Positions 38,456-51,112 of a stretch of DNA of 64,000 nt are shown piece by piece (positions within the stretch are counted from its first letter, which is position 1; each line of letters begins with the position of its first letter). The notes below the pieces were generated by a model that was not told the DNA's origin, did not search any database, and saw nothing but the letters and a program-made list of their open reading frames with translations. The stretch is from Chionis minor (lineage: Eukaryota; Chordata; Aves; Charadriiformes; Chionididae), in NCBI GenBank assembly GCA_013398295.1, contig VZSF01002918.1, positions 1,488,001 through 1,552,000 of the forward strand. Reading direction: 5' to 3'. A program made the translations under genes and the position numbers.

Positions 38456-41400
38456 CAATTTTTCCTGTACTCATTTATTATGTTTGTGGCCTGATTCCAT
38501 TATGGATGTTTCTTATTCAATTTCATTGTGATTCAGCTGTTTCAAACCCTGCATTCAATTCAAAGAAGTTTGATTACAAGGACAAAAGTGTGGTTTTTTT
38601 TAAAAAGCAAAATCTAGCCACTGTTTGGAGAAACTATTTGAAGACTCTGAAAAATACAGATTTTGCTAAGTCCTTCAGCATTCATGCTCCCAGTTCTTCA
38701 AAAAGAGCTGTCTAGGCCTACTGATTTCTAGAACAACAAGGAATCTTTGCTTACTGTGGTGGATGTTGCTATGCTGGGTTCGATGTATCTGTGCACACAT
38801 ACTTCTGCGGTCATCAAAATAGTAGTTTTGCTTTGAAATTACTTCAGTAAAAATGGTAACTATGCTGCTACAGTCTCCAGAAATGAGTTCACAAGAACTA
38901 AATCAATACATTTCAAAATAATTCTTCAAGTTCTTTTTTAACACTGAAATGACAGAGATATTGTTCACTGTTTTCTAAATATTGAAGAATTGTGGTCTAT
39001 ATTTATTTATACGGTTTATATTAACAAATATTAAAATTCCTGAGTATCAAAAGTCAAAATAGGATTATTTTTTTACTCTCCCACCACTTCTGGGAAATAT
39101 TTTTAACCACCTCCATTCACACCCAAAATTCATAGGAAATTACATTCTTGCTGTTAAACAAGCATTTATAATTAAAAGGATCTGTTGATAAAACACAGTA
39201 GCCTTTTGATAAAATTACATTTTCTAGGTGCTGAAGGTCCAGATGACAAATTGGCAGCCTGCAACAGTTGTAAACTTTCATCTTCCTCCTCTTTTTCTCT
39301 CCTTTTTCTTTATTGCTATGGTTGCCTACTATAGCAACTGTATTTAAACCTTGTCAGGGTCATGTCCATGCAGATTCATCACATAATCACATTGTTCCTG
39401 ATGGGAACTTATGATTTAATTAAACTGAGCACTTGCTGTTCAACTTGGAATACAAATAGACGTCCCACATGCCAATTATAAGTACCCACCTGGTGATCAA
39501 GAATGAGAAAGAACTGATAAGAATAGCTCTTTTTACCCCCCATCAAGAATTACTTTCCTCTTCCATTATCAAAGATCTCACAGTAGAAACTTTTGAGTGG
39601 ACACGTGATGATCAAAGGGAATGATCCATCCTAGTTTCAAAGATTTGGAGCAATTAAGCATTCTCATCCTCCTCCCCATAAATATCCAGTCTATCCTAGG
39701 AAACTGACAATTCAATCAGCGGACAGAATCACTGTGTCATACATGTATGTTATTTTGAGAGAGTGCTAACCTCATTTTTTGTGTATGTATTTATACCATA
39801 TGGAAAACCAGAGCTATATACCTGTGGGCCTCTGGTACATCCACCATAAATTTCGGAAAAGGAAAATTTAAATTACAGTATTGCAGTGCTGGTGCTCTGG
39901 GGGAGGGAGGGAGTCAATATATCCTATGTTACAATCTACTTTCCCCCAATATGTCTCCAAAAGCAGCAAAGTAAAGTTTCCCACAGTTTACTTGCAAGAC
40001 AAGGCTGTCAGAAGTGCACCTTCTACAAATGCCTCCAGCAACAGTGGATTTCAGAACCACATACAAGTCCCCAGTGGAGAAGAATAGCTGCACTGGGATA
40101 CTTTTGGCTACGTGTGGAGCTGACACAGCAGAGTGAAAGAGACAGCAGAGTAGAAAGAGCCTACCTGAGAGAGGAATATAGAGATATCATCTGGCTCTGG
40201 GCTAGTGGAGAAAAAGGAACTCTGACAAGACAGAGCAGATCAAATTCCCATCCCATTATGGGCGCGCTACTGTTGATCTCAGGTGGAGGTCAACAGTTCT
40301 GTGTCATTGCATTTTGACAATCCGGTTTATGCTGCTCAACAAAACTCCTATACGGTATCACTTAATTTGTCAATTGCTAGGTCAGGCTTCTTAGAGGAAT
40401 TGTTAACTACAGCTGATCCTGCCTGAGGGCAGCGCGGCATCTCCGGTCTCTCTCCCCCCCTGTTTTTTATTCTGAGAAGACTATGTGGTACCGCACTAAT
40501 GTAGTGTTACTTGTCCTGTCACTGTGAGGATCATACCGAGGTGGTTAGCTCTGTCACTCAGAGTTAGATCCCACTAAGGGCGATATTACATAACACAGCC
40601 CCATTGAATTCAGTGCTATTAGGGAACTAATAACGCTAAATCTGTGAAGCATACATCATGACATAAAGATATTTGGCCTACAGAAACTAACAGCAATGTT
40701 TCTCAGTTTCACAGTTACAATTTCATGTCCAATGTTGGATTTACGAATGAAACAGTTTTCAGATGGGAAATGCAAATACCTACATCCAGTGAAAGGCATA
40801 AGCACTCATAAAATGTCAGTGCTTTTATCCAAATGGCATCCACAGCCCTAAGTTAGGCATTTAAGCTACAGTGCAATGGGAAAGCTGATGAGGTGCCGCA
40901 GCACAGCAATCCTTCCCCCAAAAGCTTTAAACTAAACTACAACAGAAGTCATGTTTTCTGGCTTTGCACTGCAGTGTAAAAGACCAATGCTACTTCATTA
41001 GTTCATCTGGTGCAAGTAGAGAACCGTCTCCCAACAACCTCCTACCAGCAGTTGGCCCATGATGGCCTGACCTCAACATTCTTTTCATTACAATTAAAAG
41101 ATGATCTTGTTACTATGCTTGGGAACTACTCGAATTATTTTTATTTACAAATACAAAGGAGGAATTAAATGCAAAATGACATAATACCATTGAACAATTC
41201 TGGTTTGATGAAGGAAATTAAGATTTTTTTCTCAAAATGAATTTAAATCCATTAAGTAACTGCTTATTTATGACCTCTGTTTAGTCTGGGATCCTCTTAG
41301 ATTTCTAAAGGCAACATGCACCTAAGTGTCGCTAAAAGTCAGTGGGATATCAGTTGTCAAGCCCTCTAATGCCTTTAAAGTAACAGGTCTAAATAAATCT

Positions 41401-44400
41401 CATTTGTGTTGTTTAATATGGCAGTGTTAAGGCTTTGTGCAACTTTTGCAATGTTAAGAACTTATTCTTACATCAGTAGTTAGATTGATCTCAATGGCAG
41501 TATGTGTATGGGTAAGTGCTGATCATGAAGTTTAATTTCTCCTTAATTAAAGTAATAAAAAACGCCCAGCATAGATAAGGCAAAATTGCTGTGCAATCTG
41601 TAATTTTGGAATTTTTCAATTCTAGCTGTTCATTTTTCTTATTCTTTTTGCATATAATTAAACTATTACACTATTTTATTTAAAAGCAAAGTAGCTTAAT
41701 ATCTCTTTTGAAATTTCTTTTAAAATAATTTATTCGTTTACCTGATCTTTAAGAGTCTGAGATATAGTTACAGAAGAAACCTGCTTGATAAAAACACATT
41801 CAAAGTAAGGTACGATTGCTGGAGTTCCTGTCTTGAATCAAAATGTCTCCTGTCAAATAATTCTTAAGCATAGTTTAATATATTGACACATATTTGCCAG
41901 AGGTTTGTGGTGAGTTACATTAAAAAATAATTTAAATGAAGATTTAGCATATTTAGTATTCCATCCCACAACAAAAAGAATAAAGTATAAAGAAGCTAAT
42001 TTAGATGTTATGAGACTAATTTGTGAAATAATATTAAAGTTGCTACAGATCTGGGTGGGGTTGGATTTTTATCCAGACGTCTTTTCTAAAAGAAAAAGAG
42101 ATGAAAAAAAAGTACACAGGCTGCAAACTCATAGGAACTTCTTCCAAACATTTTGTCCTTATTATTGCTTGTCAATATACAACCTTTTTCTTGTTTAAAG
42201 CTGCTCATCCCATGGCAGTAAAGATTATTATTTTCAGCTCTGTCACCTTATCTCTCTTACTTATTCCTCATACTGTTCTGGGATAATTTAGTTACCGCCT
42301 GTTCTTATGTGAATTAATTTAGGTCAGACTCCTCCCAATGCTGCCTCTAAATAACTACCAATAGCAGTTGGGTAATCCTATAATAGAAGGGTAAACTCTA
42401 TTCCTTTCAGTAACTAAAATTAATTAGGTTTTCAGTCTAAGACACAGCGTAGTTGAGACTGTAGATATGAGAAAGGAATCAGAAATAAAATAATACCTAG
42501 ACCCACACTGTGTCATTTTCATCCTCCAACTACTCACTACAACAGGGTTTCTTTGCGAAGGTCTTTATGGCACCAAAATTAATGCTGTCCAGACTCCTGG
42601 GCTGGACACTTTGATAAAGTTAGTTTCAGAGGATATGCTTTATGATACAGACCTGTCCTTGTTAAGTCAGTGAAGGAGCCTCCTGTTAAAAATGGCACCT
42701 GAGAAACTTGTTTCTCTTGTAACAATTCTTTGTGTATCTCCTCTGAAATTCCTACATTGCCATTAGAAATCTGGGTACCAATGACTGGGCCACACTCAGC
42801 CCGTAGTTCAGAGAGTGGAACATACCTGTATTTTAGGGTCAGGCATCCTATGAGTCAGGGAGTTTTCAAGGCAGTCATACTGTAGTTATTTATTTGAGTG
42901 AAAACTGAATGACAGAGCTAGTTTGAGACACTGATCTCATTGCATATTAAATGCTTGCTCATTACAAAAAATGTTGTATTATGTGCCATAGGTGTAGGAT
43001 TTTGTTCAAAAGAGATTTAAGGCTGTAAATACCCATTGACTACACTGATACTAACAAGAACTAGCCAAAAGGAAGTGGACTGGGGATATGATCTAAAAGG
43101 TAATGAATTGAATGGAAACAGAAAAATTGAACAGGGAAACCTTACTTAAGTCTTGTAAAGAGGAAACAGAACTAAAAATGTAATTGTACAAGTATTTTCA
43201 AACATTAATTTCTTTAAAATTAGGCATCTCTGTGACTAGGTGCCTAATCAGCCAGTTTGATATGGAATCACAGTCAGTTCATGATGATCCTACTGAAATT
43301 GATGTCAGACTTGTGGACACACAGCACTTCTCAAAATCAGGTCATCCAGTTGAGAAGATAAAATGCCATTCAATCACTGAAATTGGACTCCCATATTTGC
43401 AAATGTTTACTTAAGCTATTTGCATAAGTGTCTTTTGGACTCACAACTTTTGCGTACTCATCAACAAAAGAGAAGCAGCATTGTAACAGTATTCTTTTCT
43501 TCTTTGAATAAAATGTCTTACCACAGGGCACCAAGTGCGAACGTTTGGAGCTTGACTGCAGTGTTCATTGCTGATTGTTCAAATGTGCTTGAAACAGCAG
43601 GAGAGTTCTGTGACTGCTTCACATCTCCAAGCATTTCCTGTACATAGTCCTCTTCTAGGGCTGCTTCAGGCCTGAAAACCATTCACCTAGGAAATGTAGG
43701 ACTGTCTCTTCTCAATATGCTTTACCATCCTTGTTACGAGTACTGTTAACTATCCAATGGAAATATTTATATGGATCTCCAGTTGTGTTACTCATAACTG
43801 TTGATACTAAAGAAGACATAGATACAGCTGAATTGCTACAAAGATGGAATTTTATCTGGTTTCTCGACAACATTTTCCTCCTAGCTATCCATAGTTACAA
43901 CTAATCTCAGCAACTCTGAGGCAGAATACTGGCCACACTGGTTCACATCTACAGACCAGCCTCTGTCTTCCACATGCCCCCTGGACTGCAGAAAAGGAAG
44001 GAGACTGGCTACACAAACAAAATTAAATCTGCTGCAGCTGCTGAACATTTCTGCCATCTAGAAAACTGAGCAGCAGGACCCTGAGATGTAGCATAGCAAG
44101 TACGTTCAGTAGAGCTCAAGAGAAGCAACTTATGTTGATCTCTTTCCAGAGTTTTAAACATTAGTTAAAATAAGCCTGTAGAGAACATGCAGTAAGTCAT
44201 ACAGCCAAATATTGGTCATTCAGACATTGTTTTGGGTATTTAAAATAGTTGTGACGTTATAATTTCGACTCACAAATAGTTACAAACATCCTTCTTCGCT
44301 TCTTTTATATACCGTAACTTTGACAGGTCTTTCTATTTTATTGAAGGCTTACTGGGTTATAGATATTACTGGTACTGCTTTTATTCTTCCTGCACTATGG

Positions 44401-45111
44401 AAAAATTGGCCGTGTCTGTCAGATTGTACATCTAAACCACTCAGCTATTAATGTCCTAGAAACCAAAATCTTTCAAAATTCTTTAATATTTAAAAAACAA
44501 CCTAGAGAATATCAATCTATTAATTGTCCCAACATGGCCAGTGATGCAACTGCCCCAGTTTGCTCAAACATTGCTATTAAATGTATTTCGGTTCAATACG
44601 TTTCCCTGTAAACACACATTCTGAAGTGTATTACATCACTAATGTAATAAGAAGTAATTTCTCTTGATCTGGCATAATCAAATAATTAGCAGAACAATAA
44701 ATTTAAAGTGTTGTAGAAAACCTTATATTAAAACAAAACCTCAGAAGTGAAAATGCAATAGGGCAAAGAGAAATGCTCAGCAAATTACTGCTTTCTTAGG
44801 CTTTGCTAGATCTCCAAGTCAAATTACTTATTTTATGGAGAGCAGAGAAATGCCTTGTGCAAATTCCTGATATCATTCAGGTCTCTCTTTTTCAGGAGCA
44901 AAATTCTAATTCTGTCATCATGACTCAGTGGAAATTCATTTTCTCTAACACTGCCTTCAGTCCCTTGAAATAAATCCTTGGGAAAACTTCCAAGGACAAT
45001 GTTTCTGTAATGCAAAAGTTTATCAGTTCTTGATTTTCTTCTTTTTATAACCCTGTGGAGCTAGTGTCTAAAAGATTCTGCAGGATCTGAATACACACCA
45101 TTAAGCTGTTA

Positions 45112-45131
45112 ACACACACACACATATATAT
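45112..45131. repeat. (AC)n(AT)n microsatellite
   Basis: An AC run passes directly into an AT run, a common compound dinucleotide repeat. Confidence 0.8.
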
Positions 45132-45576
45132 GCAGCTCAACACTTTCATTCAGAGTTCCATAAGTGACTAAATCTGTAAAAATAACAAAGGCAAATAATT
45201 AAGTGGTTTTATTTTTCTACACTTTTCTATAGTCCTTTTCCTTCATAGTAACCGGATGTTATTGCTAGCTGTGGGTAGTCTCAAGTATCTCCCCTTGTAC
45301 AAGTGCAGTACCTAGTTAGTCAAAATGCCTACATAACTCAGTAGGAGTTCTTGCCAAAAAGACCCCGGATCTAGACTTCAGTAAGTCTTTTTTTAAGAAA
45401 GGGCATAGTCACTGTAATTTATATTCTTTACTGACTCTCGTGAAAGACAATAATCGGTATCAAAAGCTGCAGTTTACTGCTCTGTCTCTACTTCATGTTG
45501 TTCAGCTCAGGCAGTTTATTCAAGGATCCACATGAATGAGCAAGAGGTAGCAAGATTTGAGAGACTGCTAATAATA

Positions 45577-45870
45577 CGGACACCAAGGATGAGATTCAGC
45601 TCACCTAACTGCATTTTGGCAACAGAGGAGTCTAGGCTCCGATCAGTGGAGTTTAGAGGGTGATTCATCATCCCCCGAAAATAAGCTTGTATCTCTGGTT
45701 AGCTTGGAAACTGTCTTATCTCCACTGAGTGAACTGATTCTATTTTTACTGACTGTTACAGGAACCTAGACATGTAAATCAGATAAAGCTATCTACATTT
45801 TAGGCACCAAAATTTAGGAAACATGAATACCTTTAATACAGAGTGAGCTGAATCCTATCCCCGATGCCAA
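45577..45870. mobile_element. candidate decayed MITE with terminal inverted repeats
   Basis: GGATGAGATTCAGCTCAC (45587-45604) matches the reverse of GTGAGCTGAATCCTATCC (45843-45860) at 16 of 18 positions. The similarity extends about 10 bases further out, mainly through C/T and G/A differences, so each arm is about 28 bases. The inside, about 240 bases, is not palindromic and has no open frame. Non-autonomous DNA transposons have this form: short, noncoding and bounded by inverted repeats. I could not see a target duplication, and the family is unknown to me. A chance pairing is unlikely given 16/18 identity, but another palindromic structure is possible. Confidence 0.45.
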
Positions 45871-46620
45871 AACCCAGTATTTATACCATATTCCTAGCTG
45901 TGCTGCTTTGTTTTTCTTGGTAGCCTATGGATCCTCATCACAATTACCCACACGTGGATCTGCAAAATATAGCACACAGCCATTGCAGTGATATCTTCAG
46001 TATTCAAGTATACTGCAAACCTTGGTGTGAAATTCATCTTTCATCCACTGCAGTATGTCATATACACAGCTGCTCTTACATGCCATGCTTCCACTCTGAA
46101 GGAGCTTAGTGTAGTAAGCACAGGAAACATAGCTGCATTTTCCTTCTGTCCCAATTTTTATGCATTAACTCATATTTAAGTTGTAGTATAAGCCCCCAGA
46201 TGGGTGACTGCCTTGTTAAATGAATCCAGGCAAACCATTTAGTGTGCAGTCCTCCCTACTCCATTACTTCTTATGGCTCCATAGGCCTCAAACTTTGTGC
46301 TGTAATGCCTTGCACAACAAGTAGAGGAATAGGTCTTCTAACACAAAGATTGAAGTACTATAATAATAAAGTATTAATTTGCCCCCCTCTCTTCAGGAAA
46401 GTGCAGAAGCCTGTAGAACTTTGTAGTTTTTCTTTTACATCTCAGATATTCCGCTGCATTAAACAAGTAAGTGGTAAACAATTTCATTTGACCTTGTTCT
46501 GTTTCTCAAACTTTTTTTGGGTTAAACATTCTTGTCTTGCTTGTACTTTCTTTAATCCAAACACTTAAAAAGTAGTGAAACACAAGAGGGAGATTATTGT
46601 AATACACCATAAATCCCAAT

Positions 46621-46762
46621 GATACTTTATTTCATACTATGAAAAGAGAAATTTCTTATCATAAAACAGGTTCTTTTCACATGTAAAGAAACTGCTTCAG
46701 AATATACCAATTAAATACTGAATCTTACTGAAAAAGATTAAAACCCATGTAGTCAAGTCAGC
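46621..46762 (-). repeat. unclassified repeat segment A, copy 1
   Basis: The reverse strand of this segment aligns over its full length with 50868-51014, sharing runs such as TTTTTCAGTAAGATTCA and TTATGATAAGAAATTTCTC. Identity is about 80% by eye. It has no coding content. Confidence 0.8.
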
Positions 46763-47170
46763 ACCCCATTTTACATAATTATAATGGAGATTTTACACCT
46801 TAGAAATTGAGGCAACAGTTTGCAAACACAGGCATCTTAAAACCGTTCCTACAATCTCTATTTGTCACACAAATGAGTGAGTAGAGAGTCTTGCGACTAC
46901 TATTAACTATAGTGGGGTTGAGATGAAAATTTCAAGGGAGGAATCTATTCGTGCCAGATGGCATTATTGGTACTTTATTAATAGTGGTAAGTACCTATCT
47001 ATTAAAACCTGAATGATCACCCACATAGCTGTACAAAAGGGTAAAGGCAATTTTAAATGAGTTTATGTTATAGAGCCGTCTACAGCGTTAAACAGAAAGA
47101 GTAATGCAGATGCCTGTCTGCCTTGCTGTCTTTCCTGAGTAATAAAAAAAGTGGCTGAATGTTCCAATAC

Positions 47171-47259
47171 ACTTTGAAGAGTTATTTTTAAATTCCCCCC
47201 AAGCCTCCTAGCTTCACGCAGGCCATTCAGCACCAAGATCTTACAGGCTATTACAATAC
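47171..47259 (-). repeat. unclassified repeat segment B, copy 1
   Basis: The reverse strand aligns with 51024-51112 at about 80-85% identity, sharing GTATTGTAATAGCCTGT and AGATCTTGGTGCTGAAT. Read in the minus direction, B lies about 410 bases before segment A here, the opposite order to copy 2. Confidence 0.8.
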
Positions 47260-47666
47260 ACACATACACCTATGATTCATGAACCAAAAAGAAAAATATA
47301 ATTCAGAGGAATATGAGGAAGTACTTGCTGTGACAATGGGATCAATATAAGTGACTTATCAAAACAGAGATCATGACAAAAATCAGAATACTTTTACTAT
47401 TCTTAGAATAAAACGGTTTCTTCCTAAGCGATATAGGAAACTCAGATCTGACTGCTGCATAACTACTTATTTAAAAAAGAATACAGACAGGTGCACAAGA
47501 GGGAGCAACCCTGTGTTGGCATGATGGTGCACAAGATGAACAGATGGTCTTCCCTATCTCCACAATTCTCTGATTTCTCATTTTTTATAATAGGATTTTT
47601 TATACTATTTTTTTACTATAGTATGACCAAAGAGTGCTAACAAATAAGTCCCACATCATCACCATA

Positions 47667-47709
47667 CTTGTAGGACATCACCACGCTTGTGCTAAGCTTG
47701 TAGGACATC
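47667..47709. repeat. 30-bp direct duplication
   Basis: CTTGTAGGACATC occurs at 47667-47679 and again at 47697-47709, exactly 30 bases apart. Confidence 0.75.
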
Positions 47710-47730
47710 TGTAGTCACCACTCATCATCT

Positions 47731-47791
47731 GTGTAATAACTTATATGTTCTTCTATACTTGGATATGGTAGTGTTTGACAGATTTATCCCC
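47731..47791 (+). repeat. unclassified repeat segment Q, copy 1
   Basis: Aligns without gaps to 50784-50844, with about 47 of 61 positions identical by hand count. Shared words include GTGTAATAACTTA and GTTTGACAG. Confidence 0.65.
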
Positions 47792-50661
47792 AAAACATGC
47801 TGCCAGTTGTTTTCTCCCACTCCCTTCTCATCTATCTCCAGATCTTTGGTTGGTTAGTTTTCGGAGTATCGTTTCTAAGAAGCAGGTGATACGCAGAAAT
47901 AAAGAGAACATCTATTTGATGTTCAAGTACAGTAGTAGCCTGGGTTAATGCTGGCCGGAATAGAATAGCTGGAATATAAAGACATTTTGTTGACCAATTT
48001 CTCCCAGTCTTTCTCTATCTGTGTACATGCATGGAGAGTGGCCCTGATATTTCTGGTGGGAGACTTAAGAAAATGCCTTGTTCATGTTGATTTTCTGGTC
48101 CACCTGTGATGCGGTATTCTATCCACACAACATCTGAAATATCAAGTTCAAACACCACTATAGATATATAAAATTCCTTGCACAATTTATTTACTTGAGC
48201 CACTGCCTAGATAAATTCTTATGCTTCTTCCTGCAATGGCTGTTCTTTAAGTATACCTATCCTATTTTGGTACTATTCTGGAAACAATACCTGCCCACCA
48301 GAAAGCCTGTTCTAGATGGCCACTGGGAATTTTTCAACACCGTATCTGGCATTTTTAATTTCTTTCAAATAGCATCAATAAGCATTTTCCTTCAAGGGGA
48401 CAGAACAGTATTATGAACCTTTTCACACAGAGGGAACACGGATTCAAGGAAAACTGTTCACTGCAGTCAACCCTGAATACTAAATAATGTCAGTTAAAAA
48501 AAAACTTCAGTGAGTAAACAGAGACAGATTCTGAAGTGGACAGAAATTATCATGGAAACCGTTAGATTTAGTATGATTTCTTTTAATTCTTCCAGATAGC
48601 AGGTATGTTAAGAATGAAAATTATTTTTGTAAGAGCCATATTTTTTAAAATTGCTATGTTAATTTATAAAAATTACCAGAAAAGGTATCTTGCACCAGTT
48701 GTACATTACCATAAAAGACTTTCTTATTTACTTTCACTACCCAAAATTTTTATTTTGGAATTCTGAAATTGTGTTGAAAGTGTTCATTTGTCAAAAAAAA
48801 CCCAAAACACCCAAGGCATTTCATTCACAAGCATTTTAGTTATTACATTTGATAGGTTTTCCTACAATTTTGCAATTAAAAATTTACATCTGGATGCCAA
48901 CTTCCATCTCTCCAGGGAAAGTTTGTCATATTTCCAAAACATCTTTTTTGAGCCAAAGAAAAAATTAGAGCAAATAATACATTTCTGACTAATAGTATGA
49001 CTGTAAAACTTTCAGACATTCTTTGTATTTTCTCCAACCAAGAAAGGTTCAGAAAAAAGACATCCTGACTTCACTGTTAGTAGTATCATTGTTAGAGATA
49101 AATACGTAGACTGATTTGCTAGAAAGAAAAATATGGCCAAATGATCCCTGAGCTAGCTGATAACAACAGGATTAAGCGTACAGACTTTCCGCAGCAACTA
49201 GGAGCCCTAGAGACAGACCAAAACCGTGTTATGTACCTTACTGTAAGAAAAGCTTAAGAGGACTTCTCCTATTGTAAAGAGTTAGTAGGAAACAGAAAGG
49301 AAGAATACAGATCTTTTTGCAGAGTGCTTCTAAAGCTAAGGTTTTCAGCTTTAGTCAGGTCAAAAAGAGAAGTCAAGCACAGAAGAATCAAGCGGAATGG
49401 TGATATTTAAGAAATGATGCAGCTAGAAGCAGTGACATGACATGATCAGACTATTTCATGTAACCATAGAATATAAACAAGTTTAAAGAGTAGATCCTTC
49501 TCCTTAGAAACAGGATGATAAATTAAGTGCATCCACTTAACATATTTGTAAAATGACAGCTTTATGCTAGTGACCACATAATAAATAACAGAAACACTCA
49601 CATTTTTGCTGAAGGACCTACCTTCAGAAAAGATACATAAAGACATGTATTCCCTCTCAATCAAACATCTAAAGCACAAGGATAATTTAGTCGTAATAGT
49701 CTGTGCCATGTTTTAGTATTTCTTCACATCGTAAGGTTTATTAGGATCTCAGCAGTAAGTATCTTTTCTTTCCTAATGGAACATAAAATTATACTACTTA
49801 TGTATATCTTTCATGAAATATTTATAGTGCACCATTTGGTTAGTGATTCATTTTCAATAAAGTTCCTTTAAAATCAAGTACTTTGCTTTTTTTCTGGAAC
49901 TGACTCCTCTAGTTCCCAGCTCAGGTCTGCAGGTCAAGAAGTGTCTGGTGCCAGTTGGCTTTGTACTAGGTCTTTGCATAGCTTGGCACTTGCATTTGTA
50001 TGAAAAATGAAGGCTAATGCTCTAACCTTCTGACTCAGGCTCAGAAGTAAGCACTGCTTCTTTCCTTTCTGATCATGTGGGAATTTCAGAGCACACAGCC
50101 ATTTTGAAAAAAAATGATAAAGTAGTCTTTTTCTATGATGATGACATCATAAACTTTGTCTTATTTTGGTGTGATTGAGTTATATTGTTGGAGACCAAAC
50201 AGTGTTGCCCATTCAGATTGTTCAATGTTTGTTAAAAGCTAAGATAACAGCTATGCAAACAAGTTCTTTCAGCAAACAACATTTCACTAAGAAAACACTC
50301 CTTCTGCTCTCTAGGTTTAACACCTAGGATGGAAAGAATAAAAGTCAAAAAACCCAGGAACATCAAGCTTTTGATTACTTTTCTAGCAAAGTCCAAAGAT
50401 ATTCTTCTGACATAACACCCTGTCACACCTTACATTTTTTCATCCACAGGCTGAAGCTTTTCGTGGGCAGGTAATAGCCATTTGTACTTGTGCCAATGTT
50501 ATCTTCATGCTCTTCACGTTTAATGTTGAGCTTTTATAAAAAGCACCCACTTTCCTGGAAATACCTTAACTCTATCCATTCTTGTATCATATTTGCCTTT
50601 ATCTTAGCTATTTTTGCAACTAATTATTCCTGTAAAACTCACTATTCTGTATCTTTTAACA
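47792..50661. other. noncoding spacer
   Basis: AT-rich sequence with short frames only. I recognise no gene, promoter or repeat class. Confidence 0.5.
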
Positions 50662-50783
50662 GGAAAAGTTAAAGTTATTTCTTTTCTCATTAGAGCCCCA
50701 TATGGGTAGAACAGACATAAGCAACAACAACCTGTGGAAAAAGGTATGAAAACACCACAATTTGCATCATATTTGGTATGAAA
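50662..50783 (+). repeat. unclassified repeat segment P, copy 1
   Basis: Aligns without any gap to 56249-56370 (122 bases each) with about 20 mismatches, so about 84% identity. The shared part includes ACACCACAATTTGCATCATA and ACAGACATAAGCAACAA. Segment Q follows directly, then A and B. Confidence 0.85.
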
Positions 50784-50844
50784 GTGTAATAACTTACACC
50801 TTCTTCTGTATGTGGATGCAGTACTGTTTGACAGGTTTCTCCAG
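50784..50844 (+). repeat. unclassified repeat segment Q, copy 2
   Basis: This is the partner of 47731-47791. It directly continues segment P, so P and Q probably belong to one longer element. Confidence 0.65.
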
Positions 50845-50867
50845 TATGATCACATATTTTTATTGCT

Positions 50868-51014
50868 GCTGACTTGACTGCATGAGTTTTAATATTTTTC
50901 AGTAAGATTCAATATTCTAACCGGTATATTCTGAAGTAGTCTCCTTACATATCGGAAGAGCCAGTTTTATGATAAGAAATTTCTCTTTTCACTAATTGTA
51001 TTATGAATTGTATC
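50868..51014 (+). repeat. unclassified repeat segment A, copy 2
   Basis: This is the partner of the inverted copy at 46621-46762. It lies 23 bases after segment Q. Confidence 0.8.
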
Positions 51015-51023
51015 TCTTTTCAT

Positions 51024-51112
51024 GTATTGTAATAGCCTGTGAGATCTTGGTGCTGAATTGACTGCATGTAGCTATGAGACTTGAGATGAATTTAAAAATC
51101 ACCGTTCAAATG
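51024..51112 (+). repeat. unclassified repeat segment B, copy 2
   Basis: This is the partner of the inverted copy at 47171-47259. The order P, Q, A, B across 50662-51112 is the fullest form of the family in this window. Confidence 0.8.

Larger units (their letters stand above)
33891..45576. other. unique noncoding DNA, no gene recognised
   Basis: About 11.7 kb of AT-rich DNA. The longest frame outside repeats in the whole window (39886-40317, plus, 143 codons) is here, but it matches nothing I know and has no splice or promoter context. A good TATAAAAG string lies at 36285-36295. Short TTAGGCA-type words near 40.5-41.4 kb and the inverted pair ATTAGGCA/TGCCTAAT (43219-43248) hint at very old repeats that I cannot define. 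Microsatellites lie at 38441-38455 and 45112-45131. Confidence 0.5.

Noticed and set aside
39886..40317. 143-codon open frame on the plus strand
   Set aside because: No recognisable domain, no codon or splice context, and frames of this length occur by chance in 60 kb of DNA.
40550..41400. TTAGGCA and CCATTGAA-like words suggesting an ancient amniote repeat
   Set aside because: The matches are short and scattered, and no boundaries can be drawn.
43219..43248. ATTAGGCA / TGCCTAAT 8-bp inverted repeat
   Set aside because: Too short to tell from chance. No RNA gene features or transposon body are present.
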